The notes under the pieces: model-generated | What the model was told of the DNA's origin: nothing | What the model saw: only the letters and a program-made list of their open reading frames with translations | Database searches by the model: none | Shown here: positions 28,891-36,740 of the stretch, in pieces | How the letters are laid out: each line of letters starts with the position of its first letter | How positions within the stretch are numbered: the first letter of the stretch is position 1 | From: Gammaproteobacteria bacterium | GTDB taxonomy: Bacteria > Pseudomonadota > Gammaproteobacteria > Pseudomonadales > Cellvibrionaceae | Length of the DNA: 64,000 nucleotides | Assembly: GCA_004173475.1 (NCBI GenBank) | Contig: SEBU01000007.1 | Location: forward strand, 62,001 to 126,000 | Direction of reading: 5' to 3' | Program-made: the position numbers and the translations under genes

Positions 28891-29043
28891 TCGATAAGAA
28901 TCACCCGGTATGTACTTGTGAATTAATAACTGTTGAAATTTCCACGGTGGTGCAATACAAAGTTGAAGATTGATTTTAAGCTAGTCGGTTGTCGTAAATG
29001 TTCGAATGGCAATACAGCGATCGGATAAATTATTTTCGCGCGC

Positions 29044-29070
29044 TGTCGAGATCCGCATGCGCTGTTCGTC
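29044..29070 (+). promoter_or_regulatory. Predicted third ECF41-type promoter, upstream of the VOC gene
   Basis: TGTCGAG (29044-29050), 16-nt spacer, CGTC (29067-29070) on the plus strand, 50 nt before the VOC ATG. The -35 box keeps the TGTC core but differs from TGTCACA at two positions, so this is less certain than the other two. Confidence 0.6.
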
Positions 29071-29119
29071 TAAGTGTAAAGAACTTAATTACTTCACATT
29101 CACCACTTGGAGATTAACC

Positions 29120-29530
29120 ATGACTAAAATGATTTTCGTAAGTTTTCCTGTCGTTGACCTTGACGTTTCAATTGCTTTTTATAAAGCAATTGGATTCGAA
29201 TACGTGCCACACTTTTCAGACGAGACTGCTGCGGCTATGGAATGGAGCGATGCGATTAAAGTCATGTTGCTTACACACGCCAAGTGGCGCTCATTTACGA
29301 CCCGGCCAATTCCACCGACGACATCGAGTGAAGTGGCGATAACTTTATCTTGCGATAGTCGTACATCGGTAGACACTATGAACGCGGCCGCCGGTGCGAA
29401 TGGTGGAACAGCCGACATTAATCCGCTTCAGGATCACGGCTTTATGTATAGCCGGGATATGGCAGATCCGGACGGTCACATTTGGGGAGCCATGTGGATG
29501 GACCCGGCTGCGATTCCTCCTAGCAATTAA
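29120..29530 (+). CDS. VOC/glyoxalase-family protein
   Basis: A 136-residue protein of the vicinal-oxygen-chelate fold. The ATG at 29120 has GGAG 8 nt upstream. A longer frame from 29006 would include the predicted promoter and is unlikely. The first beta-alpha-beta unit is IFVSFPVVDLDVSIAFYKAIGFEY; the second ends with GFMYSRDMADPDGHIWGAMWMDP, the typical D-P-D-G-H/N signature of glyoxalase/bleomycin-resistance proteins. It probably binds a metal or small molecule in the cytoplasm. Its promoter suggests membership of the neighbouring sigma factor's regulon. Confidence 0.87.
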   Translation: MTKMIFVSFPVVDLDVSIAFYKAIGFEYVPHFSDETAAAMEWSDAIKVMLLTHAKWRSFTTRPIPPTTSSEVAITLSCDSRTSVDTMNAAAGANGGTADINPLQDHGFMYSRDMADPDGHIWGAMWMDPAAIPPSN

Positions 29531-29637
29531 AATTACTGTTTGTTAAAAGCATGTCGAAAGAAAAATAAATATTTAACGTTAAGCATTTTAAATTTGAACT
29601 CACTGCATTCATCTTTTTCACGGCGGGGGAAATAAAA

Positions 29638-30294
29638 ATGACAATCACAATTACGGCTTTTGAAAGATCACCGGACGGGGGTAGGGGTTTGGCGCGCGAT
29701 ACACGTGTGCGTTGGGCGCTTGAAGAGGTAGGTCAGACTTATCAGGTTCGACCGGTTTCATTTAAGGCGTTGAAAGAGCCTGCACATTTAGCCTTGCATC
29801 CTTTCGGCCAAATTCCAACTTATGAAGAAGGTGATCTTATTTTGTTCGAAACGGGTTCAATCCTGTTTCATATTGCTGAGCGTTATGCTGGCTTGCTTCC
29901 CACCGATAGCAATGCTCGCGCTCGCGCTATCACGTGGATGTTTGCCTCGCTAAATACGATTGAGCCACCTGTGCTTGAACTTACCATCGCCAAAATTTTG
30001 GAAAACGATAAACCCTGGTCGAAGGACCGTTTACCTTTGGTTGAAGAGCGTGTTCGAAATAGATTGCGACAGCTCTCCGCACGTCTTGGCGATGCTGAAT
30101 GGTTGGATGGTGTTTTTACCGTCGGTGATTTGATGATGGTATCCGTGCGGCTTCGACTGAGATCATCGGGCATACTTGATGAGTTCGTAAATCTTTCCGC
30201 TTATGTAGCACGTGGCGAAGCGCGCCCAGCCTACAAACGTGCATTCGAAGCACAGCATGCGGCTTTCGTTGCGAGTAATAGTAATATCAGTTGA
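29638..30294 (+). CDS. Glutathione S-transferase family protein
   Basis: A 218-residue GST. The thioredoxin-like N-terminal domain is ITITAFERSPDGGRGLARDTRVRWALEE with PFGQIPTYEEGDLILFETGSI (cis-Pro and the Glu-Thr/Ser glutathione contact). The helical C-terminal domain spans about 90-210 (EWLDGVFTVGDLMMVSVRLR). GGGGGA precedes the ATG at 29638. The SDR gene follows 19 nt later, so the two are probably one transcript. Likely role: conjugation or reduction of electrophiles with glutathione; the substrate is unknown. Confidence 0.87.
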   Translation: MTITITAFERSPDGGRGLARDTRVRWALEEVGQTYQVRPVSFKALKEPAHLALHPFGQIPTYEEGDLILFETGSILFHIAERYAGLLPTDSNARARAITWMFASLNTIEPPVLELTIAKILENDKPWSKDRLPLVEERVRNRLRQLSARLGDAEWLDGVFTVGDLMMVSVRLRLRSSGILDEFVNLSAYVARGEARPAYKRAFEAQHAAFVASNSNIS

Positions 30295-30313
30295 CAAATT
30301 TTGGAAAAAATAA

Positions 30314-31066
30314 ATGAAAACGAACAAGGTCGCGATAGTGACTGGTTCAAGCAGAGGTATTGGCGCAGAGGTTGCAAAATTATTCGCGGAAAATGGTTAT
30401 GCTATTTGCATTAATTATATTTCAAATGATCTTGCTGCTGAAATCGTCAAAAATGAAATAATAGAAATGGGCGCTCAGTGCATATCTGTCAAAGCTGACG
30501 TTTCTGTAGCGAGTGAGGTGGTTAGGCTATTTGAAACTGTCGACGATGAATTAGGGCCTGTATCTGTTTTGATTAATAACGCCGCCATTTTGAAAACGCA
30601 GCGTCGAATGGTAGATATTTCAGAGGAACGTTTCAACGACGTTTTGAGAACGAATGTTATGAGTTGTTTTCTCTGTTGCAAAGAAGCTGTGAAGCGAATG
30701 TCGCCAAAAGAAGGTGGGGCAGGTGGCGTTATTGTGAATGTATCCTCTGGTGCGTCTAAAAGCGGGTCACCAAATGAATATATTGACTATGCTGCCTCAA
30801 AAGGTGCGGTTGACACCTTAACAAGAGGACTTGCGCTGGAGGTTGCGGATGAAGGAATACGAGTTAACGCTGTGCGCCCCGGTTTGATTTACACCGAAAT
30901 GCATGCATCAGGTGGCGAGCCAAATCGGGTCGAAAGATTAAAGTCTAAAATTCCTTTGCAGCGAGGTGGCAATCCTAAAGAAGTTGCAGAAGCCATTTTT
31001 TGGCTTGCCACAGAAAAATCTTCTTTTGTAACGGGTAGTTTTATTGATACGACTGGCGGATTGTAG
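30314..31066 (+). CDS. SDR-family NAD(P)-dependent oxidoreductase
   Basis: A 250-residue classical short-chain dehydrogenase. Cofactor motif TGSSRGIG (about residues 11-18), VLINNAA, catalytic Ser in VNVSSGASKSGSPNEY, then YAASKG (Tyr-x-x-x-Lys), and the C-terminal AIFWLATEKSSFVTG, ending DTTGGL. The length is normal. It starts 19 nt after the GST gene. It reduces or oxidises a carbonyl/alcohol pair; the substrate is unknown. The cluster context suggests aldehyde or ketone detoxification. Confidence 0.9.
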   Translation: MKTNKVAIVTGSSRGIGAEVAKLFAENGYAICINYISNDLAAEIVKNEIIEMGAQCISVKADVSVASEVVRLFETVDDELGPVSVLINNAAILKTQRRMVDISEERFNDVLRTNVMSCFLCCKEAVKRMSPKEGGAGGVIVNVSSGASKSGSPNEYIDYAASKGAVDTLTRGLALEVADEGIRVNAVRPGLIYTEMHASGGEPNRVERLKSKIPLQRGGNPKEVAEAIFWLATEKSSFVTGSFIDTTGGL

Positions 31067-31312
31067 TGCGTGTTCGGTATCTTTTGTTTTAAGAATTTTC
31101 TCGTTAATTAATCCCTCTCAAAATTAAATCTTAATATATTGTATGGCCGCCGAATCTATCTTACCTCGAGAGAAGAAATTATAAATTTTGGTTATCTATC
31201 GCACTGATGGCAATATTGAATCTAATCAAGATTACTCTCGACGGCTTGAATGCTTGGTGATCCCGTCAAATGTTCATGAGTCATTTCTTTCAACGAAACG
31301 AGGGTATTAGAT

Positions 31313-31417
31313 ATGAGTCAACATCCTGAAGAAAGAAGCAAAAAATCTACTGGCAAAAGTGAATCTGGAAAATCTTCCGGTAGTAAAAGTGGACAAGGCA
31401 AAAGCTCCAAAAAGTAA
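31313..31417 (+). CDS. Small basic Ser/Lys/Gly-rich protein, 34 residues
   Basis: An ATG at 31313 preceded by GAGGG about 7-9 nt upstream opens a 34-codon frame ending at a TAA at 31415. The product starts MSQHPEERSKKSTGKSE and continues with repeated GKS/SGK units, ending SSKK. About a third of the residues are Ser and a quarter Lys. It resembles low-complexity basic tails such as those of AlgP/histone-like proteins, but is too short to assign. The ribosome site and position inside a stress-gene cluster favour a real gene. Confidence 0.55.
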   Translation: MSQHPEERSKKSTGKSESGKSSGSKSGQGKSSKK

Positions 31418-31468
31418 TGCCTTGCCTTAGTTAGTTACCACACTGTTGTTTATTGGTAGTTAGCTCAG

Positions 31469-31505
31469 GATGCATCTCATGTCTACAACCAACATGAGGT
31501 GCATT
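31469..31505 (+). promoter_or_regulatory. RNA hairpin covering the ribosome-binding site of the stress-protein gene
   Basis: GATGCATCTCATG (31469-31481) pairs along all 13 positions (two G-U) with CATGAGGTGCATT (31493-31505), leaving an 11-nt loop. The right arm contains GAGGTG, the ribosome site 5 nt before the ATG at 31506. Translation from 31506 would therefore require opening of the stem, as in an RNA thermometer or a protein- or sRNA-controlled switch. If translation starts at 31479 instead, the start codon lies inside the left arm and the stem would still interfere. Confidence 0.55.
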
Positions 31506-32042
31506 ATGGATTCAATCAATAAAAATCAACCTGAAAATAATCATGAAAATCTGTATTCAGGTAAAGCGATCGAAAAAATAAAAGAGTTAACTGATAAAGC
31601 AGAGAGCTGCTTTTTTTCGACCGCCGTAGCAACCACAGGTTCGTGTGGAACCCGCCCCATGAGTGTAGAGCAAGTCGATGATGAAGGAAACTTATGGTTC
31701 CTCAGTTCGACTGATAGCCACAAAAATATTGAAATTAATTTAGATCCAAATGTTACTTTGTATTTTCAGGGGTCAGCCCATTCTGATTTCCTTGTTTTAA
31801 AAGGAACAGCAAGTATTTCTCGCGATCAACAAAAAATTAAAGAACTGTGGAAACCTATTATGAAAACCTGGTTTACCGCGGGCGAAAATGATCCGCGAAT
31901 TTCGGTTGTTAAAGTGGCACCAATTGAGGGTTATTATTGGGACACTAAACACGGATTTGCTGTTGCTGGCGTAAAAATGCTTGTCGGTGCAATGACAGGT
32001 AAAACTCTTGATGACTCAATCGAAGGTCAATTAAGAATTTAA
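31506..32042 (+). CDS. Pyridoxamine-5'-phosphate-oxidase-like stress protein (general stress protein 26 family)
   Basis: A split-barrel flavin-binding protein of 178 residues from the ATG at 31506. ATTGSCGTRPMSVEQVDDEGNLWFLSS is the FMN-contact region of the Gsp26/PNPOx-like family. KNIEINLDPNVTLYFQ and the late SVVKVAPIEGYYWDTK, then GVKMLVGAMTGK, are also typical. In-frame ATGs at 31470, 31479 and 31494 are possible starts; the one at 31479 has AGGA 8 nt upstream. The gene sits behind a 13-bp hairpin described separately. The role is probably flavin- or F420-type redox chemistry in stress; the substrate is unknown. Confidence 0.87.
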   Translation: MDSINKNQPENNHENLYSGKAIEKIKELTDKAESCFFSTAVATTGSCGTRPMSVEQVDDEGNLWFLSSTDSHKNIEINLDPNVTLYFQGSAHSDFLVLKGTASISRDQQKIKELWKPIMKTWFTAGENDPRISVVKVAPIEGYYWDTKHGFAVAGVKMLVGAMTGKTLDDSIEGQLRI

Positions 32043-32209
32043 CATCTCAGGTTTCAAGTTTTACGTTAACCTAAGTCGATTGACTAATAAATATTTTTAC
32101 TCGGCTTAGGTATTCCCCCAGTTTATTGTAAGCTTTGTATTCATTATTTTTTTGTTTTACATCCTCAAAGAATCCCAGACGTTGAGTCGTGAACCATTTG
32201 GAGAGATAT

Positions 32210-32698
32210 ATGAGTAAGCCTGCGAAAAATTCAATTTGCCTCTGGTATAACAAAGATGCAGAAGAGGCGGCACGATTCTATGCCGAGACCTTTCCCGATT
32301 CTTCTGTAGGCGCGGTACATTATGCACCTGGAGATTATCCATCTGGAAAAAAAGGTGAAGTGTTAACAGTGGAATTTTCGGTGATGGGAATTCCATGTAT
32401 TGGTCTTAATGGTGGCGACACATTCAAACACAATGAAGCATTTTCGTTTCAGGTTTCAACAGTTGACCAAGCGGAGACGGATCGTTACTGGAATGCAATT
32501 GTTAATAATGGCGGACAGGAAAGTGCATGTGGCTGGTGTAAGGACAAGTGGGGTGTATCGTGGCAAATTTCACCCATAGCACTTGTTCAAGCGGTGACGA
32601 GCCCCGACCCGCAATTAGCTAAGAGAGCATTTGACGCAATGATGGAAATGAGAAAGATTGATATAGCAACTATTGAAAAGGCGTGCCGTGGTCAGTAA
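32210..32698 (+). CDS. PhnB-like VOC protein (3-demethylubiquinone-methyltransferase-like fold family)
   Basis: A 162-residue protein. The ATG at 32210 has GGAGAG 6 nt upstream. NSICLWYNKDAEEAARFYAETFP, then GIPCIGLNGGDTFKHNEAFSF, then WCKDKWGVSWQISP: this is the PF06983/PhnB-like VOC signature. Despite the family's old name, methyltransferase activity is not expected. It is separated from the upstream stress gene by a stem-loop (CCTAAGTCGA/TCGGCTTAGG, about 32070-32110) that may end the previous transcript. Confidence 0.87.
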   Translation: MSKPAKNSICLWYNKDAEEAARFYAETFPDSSVGAVHYAPGDYPSGKKGEVLTVEFSVMGIPCIGLNGGDTFKHNEAFSFQVSTVDQAETDRYWNAIVNNGGQESACGWCKDKWGVSWQISPIALVQAVTSPDPQLAKRAFDAMMEMRKIDIATIEKACRGQ

Positions 32699-32842
32699 AA
32701 ACTAAAAATTTCTAAAATTTTCAATTAATAAAGTAGATATATTTCTTAGCTGGATGCTTCATTGAACCACGTTCGCGGACGTGGTTCGTGTTGTTAAGTC
32801 CAACATGTTCCTTCCTATAATCGAGTAGGCCGAAAAATTTAA

Positions 32843-33100
32843 TTAATGCAGCATGTAGGGCTGGCGTAATTTAATTCCTCTTTCTGCCAAAGCTTCTAGT
32901 TGGGGTCTTCCCAATTCGGTAATGAATGCGTCGTAGGCAACACGAACTTTTGGGTCAGAAATCATTGCGCTGTTGTGCAACAGGTCCAAAATGCCATATT
33001 CATCGGCCAGCCTATGGCGCTCGCCTGTGTGGTGGTAATACTGAGTTCCCAAACGTTGCAAGCGAAAGATAGCAGTTTGCGAAAAGATTAAAGCATTCAT
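32843..33100 (-). CDS. Hypothetical protein, 85 residues
   Basis: A small cytoplasmic protein of no family I recognise. A good AGGAG site lies 8 nt before the ATG at 33100, so it is likely translated. It is mostly helical in appearance: FSQTAIFRLQRLGTQYYHHTGERH, then YDAFITELGRPQLEALAERG. It is transcribed against its neighbours, between the PhnB-like gene and the RlpA-like gene. Confidence 0.6.
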   Translation of the reverse strand: MNALIFSQTAIFRLQRLGTQYYHHTGERHRLADEYGILDLLHNSAMISDPKVRVAYDAFITELGRPQLEALAERGIKLRQPYMLH

Positions 33101-33340
33101 AACAAATCTCCTCTGACGTTAAATCGTGTTAGTGGGAGTGATTATAAAGACGTGTAAATATCGTTCTGTACCCAAGCGCACATTAAATAAATATTAACCT
33201 ATATGAGAATGCATGGAAGATATCTAGATGCCAGTACCTAATTTCTGGTGTATGAATCCTTGATTTGGCATTTAATCGTTGTTTTATAGTTGTACGATTA
33301 ATTCTTACGATTGTGATGAGTCTTCAGAGGATAAATCTGT

Positions 33341-33730
33341 ATGAATTTATTTTTCAAAATTCTAACTCTTAATACACTTTTAGTTTTGATAGTAAGTTGT
33401 AGTAGTGTGCAACCACGTAGTGGAAAAAATTGGGTAGGTTATACCCAGACCGGAAAAGCATCCTTTTATGCTGATAAACACGAGTCGTTGAGAACAGCGA
33501 GTGGAGAGATTTACAAACATAGCTTGAATACAGCCGCACACAAGACATTGCCTTTCGGCGCGAAAGTTAAAGTAACAAATCTTGAAAATCAAAAAAGCGT
33601 CATTGTAAAAATCAATGATCGAGGCCCGTTCATAAAAGGACGAATCATAGACCTTTCGAAATCCGCATTTAAAAGTATTGGCAACATATCGTCAGGAATA
33701 GCGAGTGTTCAAATCGAAGTTATTAAATAG
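33341..33730 (+). CDS. RlpA-like lipoprotein (double-psi beta-barrel)
   Basis: A 129-residue lipoprotein with lipobox LIVSC (Cys at about 20). The double-psi beta-barrel of the RlpA family fills the rest: GKASFYADKHESLRTASGE, TAAHKTLPFGAKVKVTNL, VKINDRGPFIKGRIIDLSKSA. The RlpA catalytic-type residues (His in TAAH, Asp in NDRGPF) are present. No SPOR domain follows, so it is a short form not targeted to denuded septal glycan by that route. Likely a peptidoglycan lytic transglycosylase or a relative in the outer membrane. AGAGGA precedes the ATG. Confidence 0.87.
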   Translation: MNLFFKILTLNTLLVLIVSCSSVQPRSGKNWVGYTQTGKASFYADKHESLRTASGEIYKHSLNTAAHKTLPFGAKVKVTNLENQKSVIVKINDRGPFIKGRIIDLSKSAFKSIGNISSGIASVQIEVIK

Positions 33731-33817
33731 AATTTGAATCTTCGAGTTTAACGCTTGATATTCATAACGTTAATATTGCTATACGTTTCTTATTCCTGCC
33801 CTTAAAGTTTCAATTTT

Positions 33818-33839
33818 ATAAGCGCTCTATCGAACATAT
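33818..33839. repeat. 22-bp dispersed repeat, copy A
   Basis: ATAAGCGCTCTATCGAACATAT, matching the copy at 36511-36532 at 21 of 22 positions. It lies 52 nt upstream of the flavodoxin-type gene. Confidence 0.5.
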
Positions 33840-33890
33840 TCCTAAGCGAAGCGGAGATAAAATTTGGAATAAATTACCGCAGGAGGCTAT

Positions 33891-34967
33891 ATGACACTGG
33901 AGCCACGTAAGGGGCAAGCTCCCGGTAAACTGGGGCGCACGGAATTTCGCAACGAATTTCAAAAATCGTTTATCGACCCCACCTTTATTCCCATTAAGGA
34001 TGCGTTGGCGGAAATTGAAGAAATTGCCTGGAAAAATTACAGCGAGAGCGGACATAAAGCGCCACTAACAGAAAAAGCAGGTTGCGGCTTTTCTGATCCA
34101 GATTACGACTTGTCCGTTGAATGGAAAGCAACAAGTCAGCGACTTGTCGCTGCGGAAATAAAACAGAAAGACGCAAATACCCAATCACGTGTTTTATTAA
34201 TTTGTGGTTCCGCCCGTAATGATGGAACTTGCCCAGGGGAAATTTCCAAAACCTGGCGATTTACCTCAATGGCCAAAGAGGAATTACTCAAAGCGAATAT
34301 TGAGGTAGATATACTCGATTTGAGTTTGCTCACTTCCTCATACGATAAACATATTCACCCCTGCAAAGCATGCGTATCAACCGCAATGCCGTTGTGCCAC
34401 TGGCCATGCAGTTGTTATCCCAATCACGCGCAGAGGCAAACGAATGACTGGATGGCGGAAATTTACGAAAAGTGGGTAGCTGCCCACGGCATTATTCTTT
34501 TGACGCCCGTCTATTGGTATCAAACGCCCAGCGTTCTGAAGTTGATGATTGATCGTCTCGTCTGCGCCGATGGTGGCAATCCTGATCCGACCACTACTCA
34601 CGGAAAAGACGCAAAAAAAGCTAAGGAAATAGAATTGGCTGGCTGGAATTATCCCAAACACCTCGCGGGCCGTACTTACGGTTTAGTTGTACATGGTGAT
34701 GTCGCGGGCATTGAAGGTGTACGGCGCGGGCTTTCCGATTGGCTTGATTGGATGGGATTAATTGACGCAGGCGCCAGCTCGCGCTTAGACCGTTACGTTG
34801 GTTATTTCGAATCTTATGCTGAAAGTCATGAGGTATTGGATCGCGATATTAACGTCCAGCAAGAAGTACGAAATGTTGCCAGGGCGGTAATTAATTCTGT
34901 GGCTGAATTACGAAAAGGCACGTTGAGCAAGCCTGACGCTAATTTGCATAAACCACGACCGAAATAA
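33891..34967 (+). CDS. Flavodoxin-fold NAD(P)H-dependent FMN reductase-like protein
   Basis: A 358-residue protein with a strong GGAGG site before the ATG at 33891. Residues 1-95 are an N-terminal extension not seen in simple flavodoxin-fold reductases. From about 98 the flavodoxin fold appears: VLLICGSARNDGTCPGEISK (phosphate loop), HPCKACVSTAMPLCHWPC with several cysteines, then GIILLTPVYWYQTPSVLKLMIDRL (FMN-binding loop). The cysteine-rich insert could hold a metal or form disulfides. It probably reduces FMN or quinones in the cytoplasm. No signal peptide; stands alone. Confidence 0.82.
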   Translation: MTLEPRKGQAPGKLGRTEFRNEFQKSFIDPTFIPIKDALAEIEEIAWKNYSESGHKAPLTEKAGCGFSDPDYDLSVEWKATSQRLVAAEIKQKDANTQSRVLLICGSARNDGTCPGEISKTWRFTSMAKEELLKANIEVDILDLSLLTSSYDKHIHPCKACVSTAMPLCHWPCSCYPNHAQRQTNDWMAEIYEKWVAAHGIILLTPVYWYQTPSVLKLMIDRLVCADGGNPDPTTTHGKDAKKAKEIELAGWNYPKHLAGRTYGLVVHGDVAGIEGVRRGLSDWLDWMGLIDAGASSRLDRYVGYFESYAESHEVLDRDINVQQEVRNVARAVINSVAELRKGTLSKPDANLHKPRPK

Positions 34968-35102
34968 ATCGTCGAAATTTACGATTAGCCCTATGCGTAT
35001 GTAAAAAACACAAGCGCATAGGACTTTTAAAAGTACACCCAATTAGATTTGACCTAATCAGCAATCTATCGCCAAGGCGTTTCAAAAGTATTGAATAGCG
35101 CG

Positions 35103-36374
35103 CTACCAACTAACTACATTTGCAGTTGATCCGCTTTTAATAACGTCCAATTTTATATTAGAGCCGTTTATCAGCACGTCATAATTTATGGCTTCGGTAA
35201 AAGGCGAACCTGAAATCATGACGTCGTAAGCTCCGTTTGAAAGAGGCACTGAATAAGCGCCGGTCGAATAAACGGGGTAGGCGTTGCCGTTAATGGTGAT
35301 TGAGACTCCGTCCAAACCTTCGCCCACATCGTAGAAATCGTTGTTGTTATTATCAGAGTAAATTACGCCCGTTAAAAAATACTTATTGCCGGATGTCGCA
35401 AATTCTTCCGACAACATGGAGGATAAATAATTATTTCCATCCTGTAAAAAGTAACCTTGCTTTTGACCTACGCCAATCTCACGAAAATTTTCGGCTAAAA
35501 TATTTATACGATGACCTGGCGATTTAAATAAACCTTGATGGTGTGAAAACGCATATTGCGTTAGGGCGATACTTGGTGCGGTTGTCCCTCCCCACGCGAT
35601 ATTTTCGCCGTTACTCCACGACCCGGTAAACGAGTAGCCCGCATTTATCATTCGATCACCGGGGGAATTTCCGTCTGCGCCTGTGTGCGAGAAAATATCG
35701 TTATCGAGCATCCACTGAGAATGAACGCGCGCGGCATCGGTCAGCAATAAATTAAGCGCGACAGGTGGCTTGCGTGCGGTGGTTATCTGCCCACCGGTGA
35801 TGCCATCGTTCAGGCCAATATCGTATCGCTCAGCCTCCGCTAGCGGATCGAAGCGCGCGCGGTTAATTAATTCAATAACCAAAACTTCTTGCGCCGTCGG
35901 TTGGTTCGCTGTGAGAACCGCGCTTGGTGTTGTGCTAACTTCCGTGCTTTGTGTGCTTTCCAGGGAGCCATTTACTGCGGTAACTACAAAATAATAAGCT
36001 TGGTTATTTTGCAAACTTGTAACTGTGTATGGTGAGGTAACATTTTTTATCCATGTTCCGTTTTCAAAACTTTCAATATTTTTTGAAAGTATATTTTGCT
36101 CTGTCGCATAATATACGTGGTAGGAAGTAGCGCCCGCTACAGGACTCCAGCTCAGCGTTACGGATGCATTGCCAGCCTGCACTTGAAGATTTTGAGGCGT
36201 CGAAAGCGCTTGTATTGAGCTATTACTAGTTGAACTCAAATTTGAGTTTGAGGAAGGGGTTGATGAAGAAGACGGTTTAGGCGTGCTGGGCGAACCGTCG
36301 TTACCGCCACCCCCACCGCAACCGACAAGTGAGAGTAAGCAGCTGAGTATAATAAGGCGCTTAAGTTGCATCAT
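35103..36374 (-). CDS. CAP/SCP-domain lipoprotein with FN3 and Ca-binding-like tail
   Basis: A 423-residue lipoprotein (lipobox LVGC, then Gly-rich and Ser-rich linker). An FN3 domain spans about 60-150 (TPQNLQVQAGNASVTLSWSP). A CAP (SCP/PR-1) domain spans about 160-330: LVIELINRARFDPLAEAERY, ARVHSQWMLDNDIFSHTG, SNGENIAWG, and KSPGHRINILAENFREIGVG. The two conserved CAP His residues and Glu are visible. The C-terminal part holds YSDNNNNDFYDVGEGLDGV, an Asp/Asn-rich loop like calcium-binding SdrD-type repeats. GAGAG precedes the ATG at 36374. Surface display is expected; the CAP substrate is unknown. Confidence 0.86.
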   Translation of the reverse strand: MMQLKRLIILSCLLSLVGCGGGGGNDGSPSTPKPSSSSTPSSNSNLSSTSNSSIQALSTPQNLQVQAGNASVTLSWSPVAGATSYHVYYATEQNILSKNIESFENGTWIKNVTSPYTVTSLQNNQAYYFVVTAVNGSLESTQSTEVSTTPSAVLTANQPTAQEVLVIELINRARFDPLAEAERYDIGLNDGITGGQITTARKPPVALNLLLTDAARVHSQWMLDNDIFSHTGADGNSPGDRMINAGYSFTGSWSNGENIAWGGTTAPSIALTQYAFSHHQGLFKSPGHRINILAENFREIGVGQKQGYFLQDGNNYLSSMLSEEFATSGNKYFLTGVIYSDNNNNDFYDVGEGLDGVSITINGNAYPVYSTGAYSVPLSNGAYDVMISGSPFTEAINYDVLINGSNIKLDVIKSGSTANVVSW

Positions 36375-36510
36375 GATTGTCTCTCTAATTATGAAATGTT
36401 CTCAATCCTGTCGACGATCCTGTTCGCGATCCTAGTTGCGATCATAATTTGCACGTGCTCTACAATCTGTGCGCTTCTTAGCTTATTTATAAGGCGCTGG
36501 ATTTGCTTAT

Positions 36511-36532
36511 ATAAGCGTTCTATCGAACATAT
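36511..36532. repeat. 22-bp dispersed repeat, copy B
   Basis: ATAAGCGTTCTATCGAACATAT, one mismatch to 33818-33839. Both copies translate in one frame to YKRSIEHI, so the pair may be the relic of a duplicated coding segment. The stretch 36375-36740 around it holds no gene I can support. Confidence 0.45.
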
Positions 36533-36693
36533 CAAAAATCTACCTGCGGATACTATGGCGAAACTTTTGTAGCGAGCGTGGCGTCGTTAATCTTATGCGA
36601 AAATCGTGAGTCTCGCAGAATTAACGAACTTGATTTCTACTGCCGTTCTTCATGACCTGAATTGACGAATCAAAAAATCGAGTTGAAAATTTT

Positions 36694-36726
36694 TTATTGT
36701 ATAGAGTTTCTTATTGTATAGAGTTT
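36694..36726 (+). repeat. 16-bp tandem duplication upstream of a PEP-CTERM gene
   Basis: TTATTGTATAGAGTTT occurs twice (36694-36709 and 36711-36726), separated by one base, immediately before the ribosome site of the gene at 36741. The unit resembles a -10 region (TATAGA), so the duplication may alter promoter strength. Confidence 0.6.
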
Positions 36727-36740
36727 GAAAGGTGCAAAAG

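Noticed and set aside
36366-36572. 68-codon frame with a hydrophobic stretch ending YKRSIEHI...
   Set aside because: It overlaps the start of the CAP lipoprotein gene on the other strand and has no ribosome site; only the 22-bp repeat inside it is of interest.
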